From an uncultured Pseudomonadales bacterium (GTDB lineage Bacteria > Pseudomonadota > Gammaproteobacteria > Pseudomonadales > Azotimanducaceae), in NCBI GenBank assembly GCA_958296295.1, contig OY282460.1, forward strand, positions 4,138,291 to 4,202,290: a stretch of 64,000 nt of DNA, given 5' to 3'. Of the stretch, positions 25,294-34,203 are shown piece after piece (the stretch's first letter is position 1; each line of letters begins with the position of its first letter). Both the position numbers and the translations under genes were made by a program. The notes beneath the pieces are model-generated. The model saw only the letters and a list, made by a program, of their open reading frames with translations, was not told where the DNA came from and searched no databases.

Positions 25294-27362
25294 GCGACGC
25301 CGCTACCGAGCAGCCGGCCCTCGGCGCGGGTTCGAGCAGCCCTGGCGCGGCGCCGGGTGCCGGGCTCGTCGCGTTCGAGCGCGCACTCGACGCCACCGCG
25401 AGCCCGCTCGACACCGAAACGGATCTGGGGTTGCGCGAGACGCTTCGTGTGGTTTGGCGCGGTGTCGCCTACATCCGTCACTTTCCGGTGCGGTTCGCCA
25501 CCAAGTTTTTCATCATGTGGCTCTCGCTGCTGACGCCCCTCGTCTTGCCGTGGCCGCTGAAGATCATCATCGACAATGTGGTGCTCGGCCAACCCGTCGA
25601 CCCCGATGGGTTCCCGTTCCACTTCGTCGCGTTCGTGCGTTTCTTGGACGGCATGTCCCCCGCCGGCATGATGGGCTGGGTGATCGCGTTGGCCGTGTTC
25701 ATGGTGGTGGTCATCGGCGGATTCGGCAACGATGGTGGCGCCAACGATCAAACGGACGCCACTCTGGCCGAGGGTCACGATACCGCGACGCGCACGGAAA
25801 ACGAAGCCAACAACGCATTCAGCAAGTTCGCCGGCCTTCTGGGTTTCGCCGAGTTCCGGTTGCAGCTGCGCCTCAGCCAATCCCTCAACCACCTGCTGCG
25901 CTCGCAGCTGTTCGAGCGCATCGCCCGCCTGCCCATGCCGTTGCTCGCCGACCAGCGCATTGGCGACAGCTTGTACCGGGTGATGTACGACACCACGGCG
26001 CTGCAGAACATCTTCTTCCAAACCATCATGTCGCCGGTACTGGCCATCGCCACGGCCTTCATGATCTTGTTCGTGATGAAATCCAACTATGCCCAAGCAC
26101 CGGAACTGATCTGGCTTGCGATTTGCATTCTGCCGTTGCAGTTCATCGCCATGCTGCCGTTTCCGCGCCTGCTGCGCCGTCGCAGCCAAGCCAGCCGCGC
26201 CGCCGGGTCGGTGACCACCGGCAATGTTGAAGAAGGCATGAGCAACGTGCTGGCGGTGCAGAGCCTTGGCGGCAACAAGCGCGAGCAGGCGCGCTTTCGG
26301 GCGCAAAGCGCTGAATCCTTCAAGCGCTACCGCGTGGAGACGCTGACATACATTCTCTACCGCGTCGCCATGGGCGCGGCCGCCGGGTTGCTGGGCCTCG
26401 TCGCCTTCTACTTCACCAGCGGCCGCATAATCGAAGGCGTGCTGACCCCCGGCGACTACAGCGTGCTTCTCTACTACTACGCGTGGCTCTCCGGTGCGCT
26501 GACAGCCGTCCCCTTCGCTTGGATCCGCATTCAACAAGACGTGCCCGGCATCCGCCGCGTGTTCTTTTTGATGGACCTGCCCAGCGAATCCGACCGCAAA
26601 GGTCATCCCTTGCCGCCGGTGCGCCGCGACATCGAGCTGCGCGGCGTGGACGTGACCTACCCGGACGGACGCCGCGCTCTGAAAGCCGTCGACTTGCGGC
26701 TCAACGCCGGCGAGGTGACGGCGCTCGTTGGCCCCACCGGCGCCGGCAAAACGACTCTCGCCTACCTGCTTCCCGGCTTTCTCGACGCGACCGCCGGCAC
26801 GGTGCGCATTGACGGCATCGACATCCACGAATACGGCCTCGCGAGCTTGCGAGAGCAGGTTTCGTTCGTTTTTCAGGAAACGCAACTGTTCTCGGATTCG
26901 ATTCTGGACAACATCCGCTACGGCAACCCGAACGCCAGCCAAGCCGATGTGGAGCGGGTGGCGCGCCTTGCCGGCGCCCACGACTTCGTCAGCGCCTTTC
27001 CCGAAGGTTACGCGACCCGTCTCGGCACCGTGGTGAGCAAACTCTCGGCCGGCCAGATGCAGCGCATCGCCATCGCCCGCGGCCTGCTGAAGCCGGCCAG
27101 CGTGCTGGTGCTGGACGAGCCGACTTCCGCGCTCGACCCGGAAACGGAATCCTATCTGGTGCGGGCGCTGCGCGAAGCGGCGACGAACCGCTTGGTGCTG
27201 GTGATCGCCCACCGCCTCTCCACGATCGCCCACGCCGACAACATCGTGTTCATAGAAGACGGCGAAATCCGCGAACAGGGCACGCACGAAGCGCTGATGG
27301 CGCGCCCCGACGGCCACTACCGCCGGTTCGTCAACCTCGCACTGGAGCAAGCCGGCGGGTAG
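25290..27362 (+). CDS. ABC half-exporter (TMD-NBD), partner subunit
   Basis: A 690-residue ABC exporter half. A Ser/Ala/Gly-rich cytoplasmic N-terminus (about 40 residues) is followed by transmembrane helices (FATKFFIMWLSLLTPLVLPWPLKIII, WVIALAVFMVVVIGGF). A soluble insert (GNDGGANDQTDATLAEGHDTATRTE) lies between the second and third hydrophobic regions. NBD motifs are Walker A GPTGAGKTT, Q-loop VFQETQLF, signature LSAGQMQRIAIARG, Walker B VLVLDEPTSALD and H-loop VIAHRLS; both ATP sites of the heterodimer look competent. The start ATG at 25290 overlaps the TGA of the first half, so translation is coupled. A short hairpin (GGCGCC, 27364-27384) follows the stop and a 12-bp palindrome lies at 27395. 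Confidence 0.88.
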   Translation: MSDAATEQPALGAGSSSPGAAPGAGLVAFERALDATASPLDTETDLGLRETLRVVWRGVAYIRHFPVRFATKFFIMWLSLLTPLVLPWPLKIIIDNVVLGQPVDPDGFPFHFVAFVRFLDGMSPAGMMGWVIALAVFMVVVIGGFGNDGGANDQTDATLAEGHDTATRTENEANNAFSKFAGLLGFAEFRLQLRLSQSLNHLLRSQLFERIARLPMPLLADQRIGDSLYRVMYDTTALQNIFFQTIMSPVLAIATAFMILFVMKSNYAQAPELIWLAICILPLQFIAMLPFPRLLRRRSQASRAAGSVTTGNVEEGMSNVLAVQSLGGNKREQARFRAQSAESFKRYRVETLTYILYRVAMGAAAGLLGLVAFYFTSGRIIEGVLTPGDYSVLLYYYAWLSGALTAVPFAWIRIQQDVPGIRRVFFLMDLPSESDRKGHPLPPVRRDIELRGVDVTYPDGRRALKAVDLRLNAGEVTALVGPTGAGKTTLAYLLPGFLDATAGTVRIDGIDIHEYGLASLREQVSFVFQETQLFSDSILDNIRYGNPNASQADVERVARLAGAHDFVSAFPEGYATRLGTVVSKLSAGQMQRIAIARGLLKPASVLVLDEPTSALDPETESYLVRALREAATNRLVLVIAHRLSTIAHADNIVFIEDGEIREQGTHEALMARPDGHYRRFVNLALEQAGG

Positions 27363-27363
27363 G

Positions 27364-27384
27364 GGCGCCTTGCTCCGTGGCGCC
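27364..27384 (+). terminator. hairpin after the ABC exporter operon
   Basis: GGCGCC (27364-27369) and GGCGCC (27379-27384) can pair around a 9-base loop immediately after the stop of the second ABC gene. No T-run follows. A perfect 12-bp palindrome, GCCATGCATGGC, lies at 27395-27406 between this operon and the convergent cassette. Confidence 0.35.
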
Positions 27385-27409
27385 GACCCCCCTTGCCATG
27401 CATGGCCTC

Positions 27410-28363
27410 TTAGCGTCTGGTGATTTTCGGCCCGATGTACACCACATACAGCGGCGTCGCCGCGTTTATCGGCCACGAGAAGTGAACTCGTAGCTGGGGA
27501 GTCTTGACTTTGCCGTGCCATGTGCAAAACAGCGTCTCTCCAGCGCTTGCCGGGTGCGGAAATGTGAGACTTTGCCGGAACACCGCCTTTTCCGTGACGG
27601 ACGAGTCCGAAAACAAAGCGTTCCGCGCCGTGAAGTGCTTCGTGTACATCTCGCGGCCTTCCGGCGTGCGTCGGCCGCGTTCGTCGGAGCAATTCTTGAG
27701 GTCTTGCAAAACGGCGAGCCGCGATAGAAGGGCCTGCGCGGCACCGGTGCCGAATGGGTGTCCGCGCAGCGGTTCGAAGCAATTCGGCGAGAACGTCAGA
27801 TCGGGGCAGCGTTTTCGCGCTACCGTCTCCAAATCTCTCCACGACGCAAGCGACACGGACGCCGCATCGAGAGCGATCTTCAGGCCTTGGACATCCCAGT
27901 AGTTGGGAACGCCTATGCTCCTCGTCGACTCGCCCTCGTGCCATTCGACCGGCACCGGCGAGAAGAGCCACGACGAAGGATCCATGCTCACGAGACCGCA
28001 TGAGATGCCGTTGAACACATGGTGGGCAGCCTCGCCCACCGCCGTGTCGGTGACGACTTCGCCCTTGCATTCCAGATAGTCGTCGGGGCCATGCTGCCGA
28101 TCGTCTTCCCAGAAGGGGCCGCTACGCGCCAGCCACTGCATCAACGCCTTGCGCTCGGCTTCACTCAGGCCCTGCACGACTTGCGGCATCGACAACTCGC
28201 GGGTTACCTGGGTATGGGCAACGTTGCGGTGGCACTGCAGTTCCCGTCCATATCGGCGACGCGCGAGCTCCCGCATCGCCATCACGCGGCCGATGGCACG
28301 TCGGAAGGACGCTGTATCCGGGAACTGTCCTTGTATCGAGAGATCGTTAAGAAGGATCTCCAC
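27410..28363 (-). CDS. uncharacterised protein, third gene of the DUF262/AAA cassette
   Basis: A 317-residue soluble protein I do not recognise. It starts VEILLNDLSIQGQF and contains YGRELQCHRNVAHTQV, WLARSGPFWEDD, DDYLECKGEVVTDTAVGEAA and a C-terminus LRVHFSWPIN...LYVVYIGPKITRR. LECK could be the E-x-K half of a PD-(D/E)xK nuclease, but the Asp needed before it is too close for a normal fold, so this is weak. The final 70 residues (FCTWHGKVKTPQLRVHF) look like a separate beta-rich domain. No signal peptide or membrane segment. GTG 28363 is chosen because it lies one base after the stop of the ATPase gene and starts at the conserved-looking text; a longer reading to 28444 overlaps the ATPase. 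Co-translated with the ATPase, so likely its partner or effector. Confidence 0.75.
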   Translation of the reverse strand: MEILLNDLSIQGQFPDTASFRRAIGRVMAMRELARRRYGRELQCHRNVAHTQVTRELSMPQVVQGLSEAERKALMQWLARSGPFWEDDRQHGPDDYLECKGEVVTDTAVGEAAHHVFNGISCGLVSMDPSSWLFSPVPVEWHEGESTRSIGVPNYWDVQGLKIALDAASVSLASWRDLETVARKRCPDLTFSPNCFEPLRGHPFGTGAAQALLSRLAVLQDLKNCSDERGRRTPEGREMYTKHFTARNALFSDSSVTEKAVFRQSLTFPHPASAGETLFCTWHGKVKTPQLRVHFSWPINAATPLYVVYIGPKITRR

Positions 28364-28364
28364 T

Positions 28365-29519
28365 TCAGTCCCCGTCTTCTCCCCATCCGGCGAAATAGTT
28401 CGCGTCCTTGTCGAACTGATCGAAGAACCCATCGGGCCAAGCATCGATGTTGCCGGAGTCGTCCATTGCCGGACTCACGACCTGGGGCTGAGCCACCGAC
28501 CGATGCCGAAAATAGTGGATGGCGACCCGATCCGCGGCAAGGCGACCCGTCTTGACCACACGGCGAACGCCGCTCAGCACATGGTCGCTGTGCGTCTCCA
28601 CAAGCACCTGCATCCCTGCGCGTGCGACGTCGGCCAGGAACTGCCCCATCACGGCCTGACCGGCGGGATGGAGATGGCTCTCCGGATTTTCCACCAACAG
28701 GATGTCACCCTCCGATGCGGATAGCGCGGCGATGACGATGGGCAGACACTGTGTGAGACCGAAACCGGTGTGTGCCGGGAGATGAAATCCGGTGTCGTCC
28801 GAAGTTCGCAAGCCCAACGTGACGGCGTTCGCCCTGGGCGCTTGCTGCAGCTCCAGCGTGCAACCCGGAAAGAGCGTGCGCATGCGCTGCTCGACCTGCC
28901 GCAACCGGCTGGCAGGCGCACCCGGCAACGCGAGGTCGTCCAATACGGGTTCGTCCCGGCCCCAATGCAGCACGCTCACCGCGTGTTCGCCCCGCGGGCC
29001 CACGACGTTGACATCGTGAGGGTCCTCCAGCGCGTAGGCCTCTTGAGGCCCCACGCGTTCGGCTGTGACGTATGTCAAACCCCGCAGCCGCCCGGCCAGA
29101 GACAAAGCTGGTGCCTCCGGCTGCAAATTGGGAGGCAGCAAGTAATGCAGGGATTGGGGCGCCTCGGTCGTTTGTCCATTGACTAAAACACGTCGGACCG
29201 CCATGGACATGTCGCGCCGGTCACCCTCGAACGTCCAGCCGCAGGTGTTCTCGTCATCCACAAGTTCGATCTCGAAGCTGCTGCGGCCGAAGACTTCATC
29301 GACGACATCCGGCATCGCGCCCAACCGCGCACCGGCACCGTTGAGCGCGAGCCGCGTCGTCCACTCGTGGTCGCGCATGGTCTGGTGCAACAACACCAGC
29401 GCCTGAAGCACCGACGATTTTCCTGAAGCGTTGAGGCCAGTGAGCAGCGTCAGCGGAGCCAAGGGAAGCCGCAGCCGCTCGAAACACTTGAAGAAACGCA
29501 AATCAAGCCGGGTAAGCAC
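28365..29519 (-). CDS. AAA ATPase, DUF3696-type (defence-associated)
   Basis: A 384-residue SMC/OLD-like ATPase without coiled coils. Walker A is GLNASGKSS (residues 28-36) in the 'FKCF...LTLLTGLNASGKSSVLQAL' context of AAA_15/DUF3696 proteins. Walker B is ILLVENPESHLHP (about 268-280), followed by VLVETHSDHVL with the conserved THSD motif. The GFGLTQCLPIVIAAL signature lies just before Walker B. Such proteins are common in bacterial defence islands, paired with nucleases or other effectors. GTG 29519 is preceded by GAGGA; the frame overlaps the end of the DUF262 gene by 17 bases and ends one base before the third gene, so all three are coupled. It has no TOPRIM domain, so it is not an OLD nuclease. 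Confidence 0.85.
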   Translation of the reverse strand: MLTRLDLRFFKCFERLRLPLAPLTLLTGLNASGKSSVLQALVLLHQTMRDHEWTTRLALNGAGARLGAMPDVVDEVFGRSSFEIELVDDENTCGWTFEGDRRDMSMAVRRVLVNGQTTEAPQSLHYLLPPNLQPEAPALSLAGRLRGLTYVTAERVGPQEAYALEDPHDVNVVGPRGEHAVSVLHWGRDEPVLDDLALPGAPASRLRQVEQRMRTLFPGCTLELQQAPRANAVTLGLRTSDDTGFHLPAHTGFGLTQCLPIVIAALSASEGDILLVENPESHLHPAGQAVMGQFLADVARAGMQVLVETHSDHVLSGVRRVVKTGRLAADRVAIHYFRHRSVAQPQVVSPAMDDSGNIDAWPDGFFDQFDKDANYFAGWGEDGD

Positions 29520-30594
29520 CGAGCACTTCCTCGAACGTCTCCGCAGCCATGGCGAACCGGCGTCTCACCTGATTGGGGGTGTTGGGTCCCCGCGTGATCG
29601 CATCCTCGAACTCCTTGTCCTTCATGAGTCGGTAAAATGCTTCCCGCACACTGTCCGCATTTTCTTCGACAATTTCCTGCGGGTAGCGTGAAAGCCCTGT
29701 CGACATGACGTCCCAGAGCGAAGCATTGAGCACATTGCGTCTGTCCTGCTCCCGATCGTGTTTCCTAAATGCGTGTGTGCCAAACAAACGGAAGTTGCTA
29801 TCGAGCGTATTCCTGAACTGGAAAGACAATGACGGCAAGGACTCCGGCCACGCGTTCATTTTCCGCAGCCCGTCGGCAAGAAAATCGTCCATGTCCCGAT
29901 ACGTCTCGATATCCAGTATCTGAAACGCGCAGAACCGGTTGACGAACTCGCGATCCCGCATCGTCGAAGTCGGCAAGCTGCCTCCGGTCGCTCTCAGAAA
30001 AGCCCCGGTCCCGGACTCCTCCTTCAGGAATCGGGTCGCTTCACCCATGTACAGGCAGTTGCGCATCTGTTGCCGCGACAGGGGAACACCGCTATTCACA
30101 CGGTCGAATATGTCCAACCGGGCTCGTTCCGGGACCTTCGCGTCGATGACGTAGAGAATCAGGTTGCAGTCCTCGACGCGATTTTGCAGCTTGGGCGGCA
30201 AGTCCTCGAATTTCTTGTCATTCAATTCGGGACGGTGCTTGAGCCGAAGCGAGAGTTCGTTGTTCACGAAGCGCCGGAAGGTGGTCAACCGCTGCCGGCC
30301 GTCGACAACCACTAGACGTTCCCGGTCGTCCTCCGCGAGATAGAAGACGGGCAGGGGAATTCGCATCACGACAGACTCGATCAGCCTGCTCTGCGTGCCC
30401 TGGTCCCAGATGAAATCACGTTGGAAGTCCGGATCCATCACGAACGCCCCCGCCTCTATTCGGCGCAGAACGTCATGCACCGTGCTGGTCTCGTTCCGTA
30501 TCAGCAGGGCGTCGATGGGATAATCGCCCCAAGAGGCTCCGTTGTCGTCTCCCAAGCCATCGATTCGCTCGGGCTCCGCGTCGGTAGACGTCAC
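29503..30594 (-). CDS. DUF262 (GmrSD-N/ParB-like) protein
   Basis: A 363-residue protein with an N-terminal DUF262 domain. DFQRDFIWDQGTQSRLIESVVMRIPLP and LVVVDGRQRLTTF are the family hallmarks; the DGxQR motif is the ParB/Srx-like nucleotide-binding or hydrolysing site, as in the GmrS part of the GmrSD modification-dependent nuclease. ILYVIDAKVPERARLDIFDRVNSGVPLSRQQMRN follows, also typical. There is no C-terminal HNH (DUF1524) domain such as GmrD, so nuclease activity would have to come from this domain or its partners. GTG 30594 is preceded by GGGGA and lies downstream of a good promoter (30648-30675); a TTG at 30687 would start upstream of that promoter and is less likely. First gene of the cassette. 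Confidence 0.85.
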   Translation of the reverse strand: MTSTDAEPERIDGLGDDNGASWGDYPIDALLIRNETSTVHDVLRRIEAGAFVMDPDFQRDFIWDQGTQSRLIESVVMRIPLPVFYLAEDDRERLVVVDGRQRLTTFRRFVNNELSLRLKHRPELNDKKFEDLPPKLQNRVEDCNLILYVIDAKVPERARLDIFDRVNSGVPLSRQQMRNCLYMGEATRFLKEESGTGAFLRATGGSLPTSTMRDREFVNRFCAFQILDIETYRDMDDFLADGLRKMNAWPESLPSLSFQFRNTLDSNFRLFGTHAFRKHDREQDRRNVLNASLWDVMSTGLSRYPQEIVEENADSVREAFYRLMKDKEFEDAITRGPNTPNQVRRRFAMAAETFEEVLGAYPA

Positions 30595-30647
30595 GCTTCT
30601 GTTCCCCGCCTTGTCGGTCAGCCGTTGCCGGTGGAAAGTGCCGTCAG

Positions 30648-30675
30648 ATTGTAACGAACGGGCACCGTTAGGCAA
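30648..30675 (-). promoter_or_regulatory. promoter of the DUF262/AAA/orphan cassette
   Basis: On the minus strand, TTGCCT (30670-30675) and TACAAT (30648-30653) are 16 bases apart. A transcript would begin near 30641, about 47 bases before the GTG at 30594. This gives the cassette its own promoter, separate from the peptidase genes upstream. Confidence 0.55.
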
Positions 30676-30717
30676 TCTGTCTCGCAAGCGGCGCGTGCCG
30701 GCGATCCGTCAAGAGAA

Positions 30718-32838
30718 TCACTCGCAGCAACCGCTCACTCCTCCCCGCCCCAACGTGCGGCGGAAGAAATCGAGGATGGTGTTGTGGCGGTGGATGGCGA
30801 CGCTCGGCTCCTGCATGGAGTGCTTGGCGCCCGGGTAGGTCATCAATTCGAACGGCACGCCGGCGTCTTGCAGCGCCTTCATCAACGCGGTGGAGTGGGC
30901 GAACAGCACGTTGTCGTCGGCCATGCCGTGCATCAGCAGCAGCGGGGCGTCGATGTCGCCAACGCGAGGGAGCACGGCGCTGTCCGCGTAGCCTTGCGGG
31001 TTGTCCCGGGGCGTGCCGAGGTGGCGCTCGGTGTAGTGGGTGTCGTAAAGCGTCCATTTCGTCACCGGCGCGACGCTTGCTCCAGCGGCGAAGGCGTGGC
31101 TGCTCGCCAAGCACATCAGCACCATGTAGCCGCCGTAGGAGTGGCCGAACACGCCGATGCGGGAGGCGTCCACCCACGGTTGCTCGCGCAGGAACCGCAC
31201 GCCGGCGATCTGATCTTCCACTTCCACACGTCCTAGCCGCCCGTGGATTGCGCCCTCGAACGCCGTGCCGCGGTTGGCGCTGCCGCGGTTGTCCAGCTCG
31301 AACACGCCAAAACCGGCTTGGGCGAAGAGTTGAAGTGTGAGTGGCGGAAACTCGTCGCGCACGCGTTGCACGCCGGGGCCGCCGTAGACATGGACGACCA
31401 CCGGATGCCGTCGATTCGGGTTGAACGACGAGGGCCACGTCAGCCGGTAGTGCAATGCCACCTCTCCCACCCGCAATTGGCCGAGCGCGGTTTTGCCGCC
31501 AATGTCGATAACGCGCCGCGGCTTCGGGAGCGCGATCGGACGAACCCGCCGCTGACCGTTGCAATCAACCACCACCATGTTGGGAGGCGTGTCGCGGCGC
31601 GAGGAAACGACCAAGGCGCGGCCGGCTTTCGCGCAAACGGCTGCCGCCGTCTGGCCTTCGTGGATTCGCGTGGGGAACGGCGATGAGCGTCGCGAAAGCG
31701 GCACGTGCCACACGGCTTGGCGAACGTCGTCGACGCTGGCGGTCACCCAGGCTTGGGCGTCCGTCGCGTCCAGCACGCGGTTGGCGGGGGCAAGACGATC
31801 CAACGCCAGACCTTCCGGCCGCTGCTCGCACATGTAGAGCTGAGAGTCCCCGTCGCGCTCGGAAGTCCACAGAAACCGGTCATCGGGGAGGAACTTCAGG
31901 TTGTCGTGCAAGTTCACCCAAGTGCGCGCCTGCTCGGTGAGGATTTCGCGCCACTGCCCATCCGCGTAGCGGCGCAGGGCCAAGCGTCGTTGATCCCGCG
32001 ACTGCGCTTGCACGAAAAGCGCCCCGTCCGGGGCGTAGTCCACGCGCGCCAGGTAGTCGTCTTCGGCAACCGCCCAATCGAGCCAACGGACGGGTTCGCC
32101 ATCGATGCCGACCAATCCCAGCCGCACTTCGGCGTTGGGGCCGCCGGCGAACGGATAGCGCTGCGCCACGGTGCGCACCACGCCGCCGGCTTCCACCTCG
32201 AAACGTTGGGTTTCGGGAATCGGCGCGGTGTCCACACGGGCACACGCCAAAACGCTCTCGTCGGGCGCCCACCAGTGCCCGCGCAAACGCGCCATCTCCT
32301 CTTGGGCAATGAACTCCGCAAGGCCGTTCGAAACCGTGCCGCCGCCATCGCGCGTCAACCGCGTCTCCACGCCGTCGGCAAGGCGCCGCGCGATCAGATC
32401 GCCATCGCGAACGAAACTCAGAAACGTGCCTTTGGGCGAGAGTTGGAATCCGCCCTGCGTGGTTCGCGCCGGCGTCTCCCGCTGGACCGAGCCGTCGCTG
32501 ACGCGGACCAGATACGCCGCGCCGGCCGCCGGCACAAGCAGACGTTGGCTGTCCGGGTGCCACTCGTAGGCCGCGACGCCGCGAGCAAACACGCGCCGAC
32601 GCTCGCGCTCGGCTTTTTCCTGGGCGGTGGGCTCGGCGGCGTCCATCTCGGCACCGCTCAGCAGTCGCCGAGTCGCCGCGCTTTCCATGTCCACGAGCCA
32701 CAGCTCCAAGCGCTCGCGGTCGTCGTCCGCCGGGCGCAGATAGCTGCCGTGGCGACCGTCCGGCGACAGCTTGATGTCGCTAGGCGGTTGCGGGCCGACC
32801 GGCAGCCGTCCGAACAGGATCTCCGGCGTTAGCCGCAT
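30718..32838 (-). CDS. S9 family prolyl oligopeptidase (DPP-IV-like)
   Basis: A 706-residue serine peptidase. The N-terminal part is a beta-propeller (SPDGRHGSYLRP, LSPKGTFLSFVRDGDLIAR). The C-terminal alpha/beta-hydrolase carries VYGGPGVQRV (oxyanion region), the nucleophile Ser in GVFGHSYGGYM, the catalytic Asp in MHGMADDNVLF, and His in PGAKHSMQEP, as in dipeptidyl peptidase IV/S9B enzymes. A double-Glu motif (FIAQEEMAR) before the hydrolase domain, typical of dipeptidyl aminopeptidases that bind the free N-terminus, is present. No signal peptide is obvious, so cytoplasmic. Its ATG (32838) overlaps the pepQ stop by one base (TGATG), so a proline-peptide degradation pair is made together. 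Confidence 0.88.
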   Translation of the reverse strand: MRLTPEILFGRLPVGPQPPSDIKLSPDGRHGSYLRPADDDRERLELWLVDMESAATRRLLSGAEMDAAEPTAQEKAERERRRVFARGVAAYEWHPDSQRLLVPAAGAAYLVRVSDGSVQRETPARTTQGGFQLSPKGTFLSFVRDGDLIARRLADGVETRLTRDGGGTVSNGLAEFIAQEEMARLRGHWWAPDESVLACARVDTAPIPETQRFEVEAGGVVRTVAQRYPFAGGPNAEVRLGLVGIDGEPVRWLDWAVAEDDYLARVDYAPDGALFVQAQSRDQRRLALRRYADGQWREILTEQARTWVNLHDNLKFLPDDRFLWTSERDGDSQLYMCEQRPEGLALDRLAPANRVLDATDAQAWVTASVDDVRQAVWHVPLSRRSSPFPTRIHEGQTAAAVCAKAGRALVVSSRRDTPPNMVVVDCNGQRRVRPIALPKPRRVIDIGGKTALGQLRVGEVALHYRLTWPSSFNPNRRHPVVVHVYGGPGVQRVRDEFPPLTLQLFAQAGFGVFELDNRGSANRGTAFEGAIHGRLGRVEVEDQIAGVRFLREQPWVDASRIGVFGHSYGGYMVLMCLASSHAFAAGASVAPVTKWTLYDTHYTERHLGTPRDNPQGYADSAVLPRVGDIDAPLLLMHGMADDNVLFAHSTALMKALQDAGVPFELMTYPGAKHSMQEPSVAIHRHNTILDFFRRTLGRGGVSGCCE

Positions 32839-34175
32839 CAGGCGGCGGCGCGGGTGAACGCCGTGCGGGTCAGATTCTCCGCGCCGCTCTCGGTGACCCA
32901 CACGTCGTCCTCAACGCGGATGCCGCCGCACGGAAGGAAGGACTTCACCAGCGGCCAGTTCACATCCGCGCCAGCGTCCGATGCCGCCAGCTTTTCAAGC
33001 AATGTCGGGATGAAGTAGAGCCCCGGCTCCACGGTAATCACATGGTCCGGCTCAATGGGGCGGGTGTAGCGCAACTTGGGAAAGCGCTTTGGCGGTTCCA
33101 CCACCTCGCCGTTTTCGTTGGCCAACCGGCCACCCACGTCGTGGGTTTGCAGGCCCAGCAAATGCCCCAAGCCGTGGGGGACGAAGGCGTCCGAGATCTC
33201 GCGTTCGAAAGCCGCCTCGGCGCTGCACCGGACGAGCCCGGAACGGGCCAGCACCGTCGCCACCGCAAGGTGCATGCGCTCCTCCAACTCGACGTAGGAG
33301 GCGCCGGGGCGCACGGACTGCCAGAGCTGCTGCTGCTGTTCGTCAAGGGCTTCCACGAGTTCGTCGAACGCATCGCCCGGCGTCGCGCTGTAGGTGCGGG
33401 TGATGTCCGAGTGGTAGCCGCAGCTCTTGGCGCCGGCGTCGATGAGGAAACTGCGCGTGTCGGGCGGACGCTCGCGGTCGTAGCGCTGGTAGTGCAGCAC
33501 GCCGGCGTGTTCGTTCAAGGCGATGATGCACGGGTACGGCACCTTGGCGTCCTCTTGCGAACTCGCCGCAAGGTAGGCCATGAGCAGGTCGAACTCGCTG
33601 CCGCCGCCAAGGAAGGCGTCCCGGGCGGCAATGTGCCCGCGCACGCTCGTCGCCGTGGCTTCGCGGATGCGCGCTCGCTCGAACGGCGTCTTGGCGGCGC
33701 GGGCGAAAAACAGCTTGTTGGTGAGGGCTTCGGGATTGATCCGCGCGAGGGGCAGATTCCGCTGCAAGGCGCCCGGCGGCCCAACCACGGCCACGCGGCC
33801 AAGCGCCGCCAGTTCCTTGGCGACGGCATCCTGCAATTCGTTCCGGTCGCCGTGCGGTTCCACGGCGAACGCCGAATCCGCCCAGCCCGGCAACGACGGC
33901 GGTTTGTGCCAGAAGTCGTCCGGGGAGTGGAAGTAGAGCTTCGGCTTGGCGCCTGGCCGCAGCACCAGCACGCTGCTCTCGCAATCGTCGCTGGGAAACC
34001 ACCACGCGAAGTGCGGGTTGGGCACGAACGGCGGGCCGAGATCGTCTTGGAAACGCATCGTCACCCGGCCGGCCGGCAGCGCGGCGGCCTCGAAAGCCTC
34101 TTCGGCCAACAGCCGTTCCCAGAGCCTGGTCAACTGGCCAAGGTGGTTTTGGTACTCGGTCTCATCAAAGGACAC
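32838..34175 (-). CDS. pepQ: Xaa-Pro dipeptidase
   Basis: A 445-residue prolidase of the M24B type; E. coli PepQ is 443. The N-terminal part (NPHFAWWFPSDDCESSVLVLRPGAKPKLYFHSP) and the C-terminal pita-bread domain match. Metal ligands are visible: Asp in FLIDAGAKSCGYHSDITRTY (two Asp), His in VPHGLGHLLGLQTHDVGG, Glu in ITVEPGLYF and Glu in GGIRVEDD. Cleaves Xaa-Pro dipeptides in the cytoplasm and, in some enzymes, organophosphates. Start GTG 34175 has a weak ribosome binding site; a TACAAT -10 element lies about 30 bases upstream. Followed by the S9 peptidase with a one-base overlap. Confidence 0.92.
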   Translation of the reverse strand: MSFDETEYQNHLGQLTRLWERLLAEEAFEAAALPAGRVTMRFQDDLGPPFVPNPHFAWWFPSDDCESSVLVLRPGAKPKLYFHSPDDFWHKPPSLPGWADSAFAVEPHGDRNELQDAVAKELAALGRVAVVGPPGALQRNLPLARINPEALTNKLFFARAAKTPFERARIREATATSVRGHIAARDAFLGGGSEFDLLMAYLAASSQEDAKVPYPCIIALNEHAGVLHYQRYDRERPPDTRSFLIDAGAKSCGYHSDITRTYSATPGDAFDELVEALDEQQQQLWQSVRPGASYVELEERMHLAVATVLARSGLVRCSAEAAFEREISDAFVPHGLGHLLGLQTHDVGGRLANENGEVVEPPKRFPKLRYTRPIEPDHVITVEPGLYFIPTLLEKLAASDAGADVNWPLVKSFLPCGGIRVEDDVWVTESGAENLTRTAFTRAAA

Positions 34176-34203
34176 GGCGAGTCTCGCTTGCCAAAGGGCG
34201 CGA

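Noticed and set aside
28365..29519. OLD-family nuclease
   Set aside because: The ATPase has Walker motifs but no TOPRIM domain, and its length and VENPESHLHP text fit DUF3696-type proteins.
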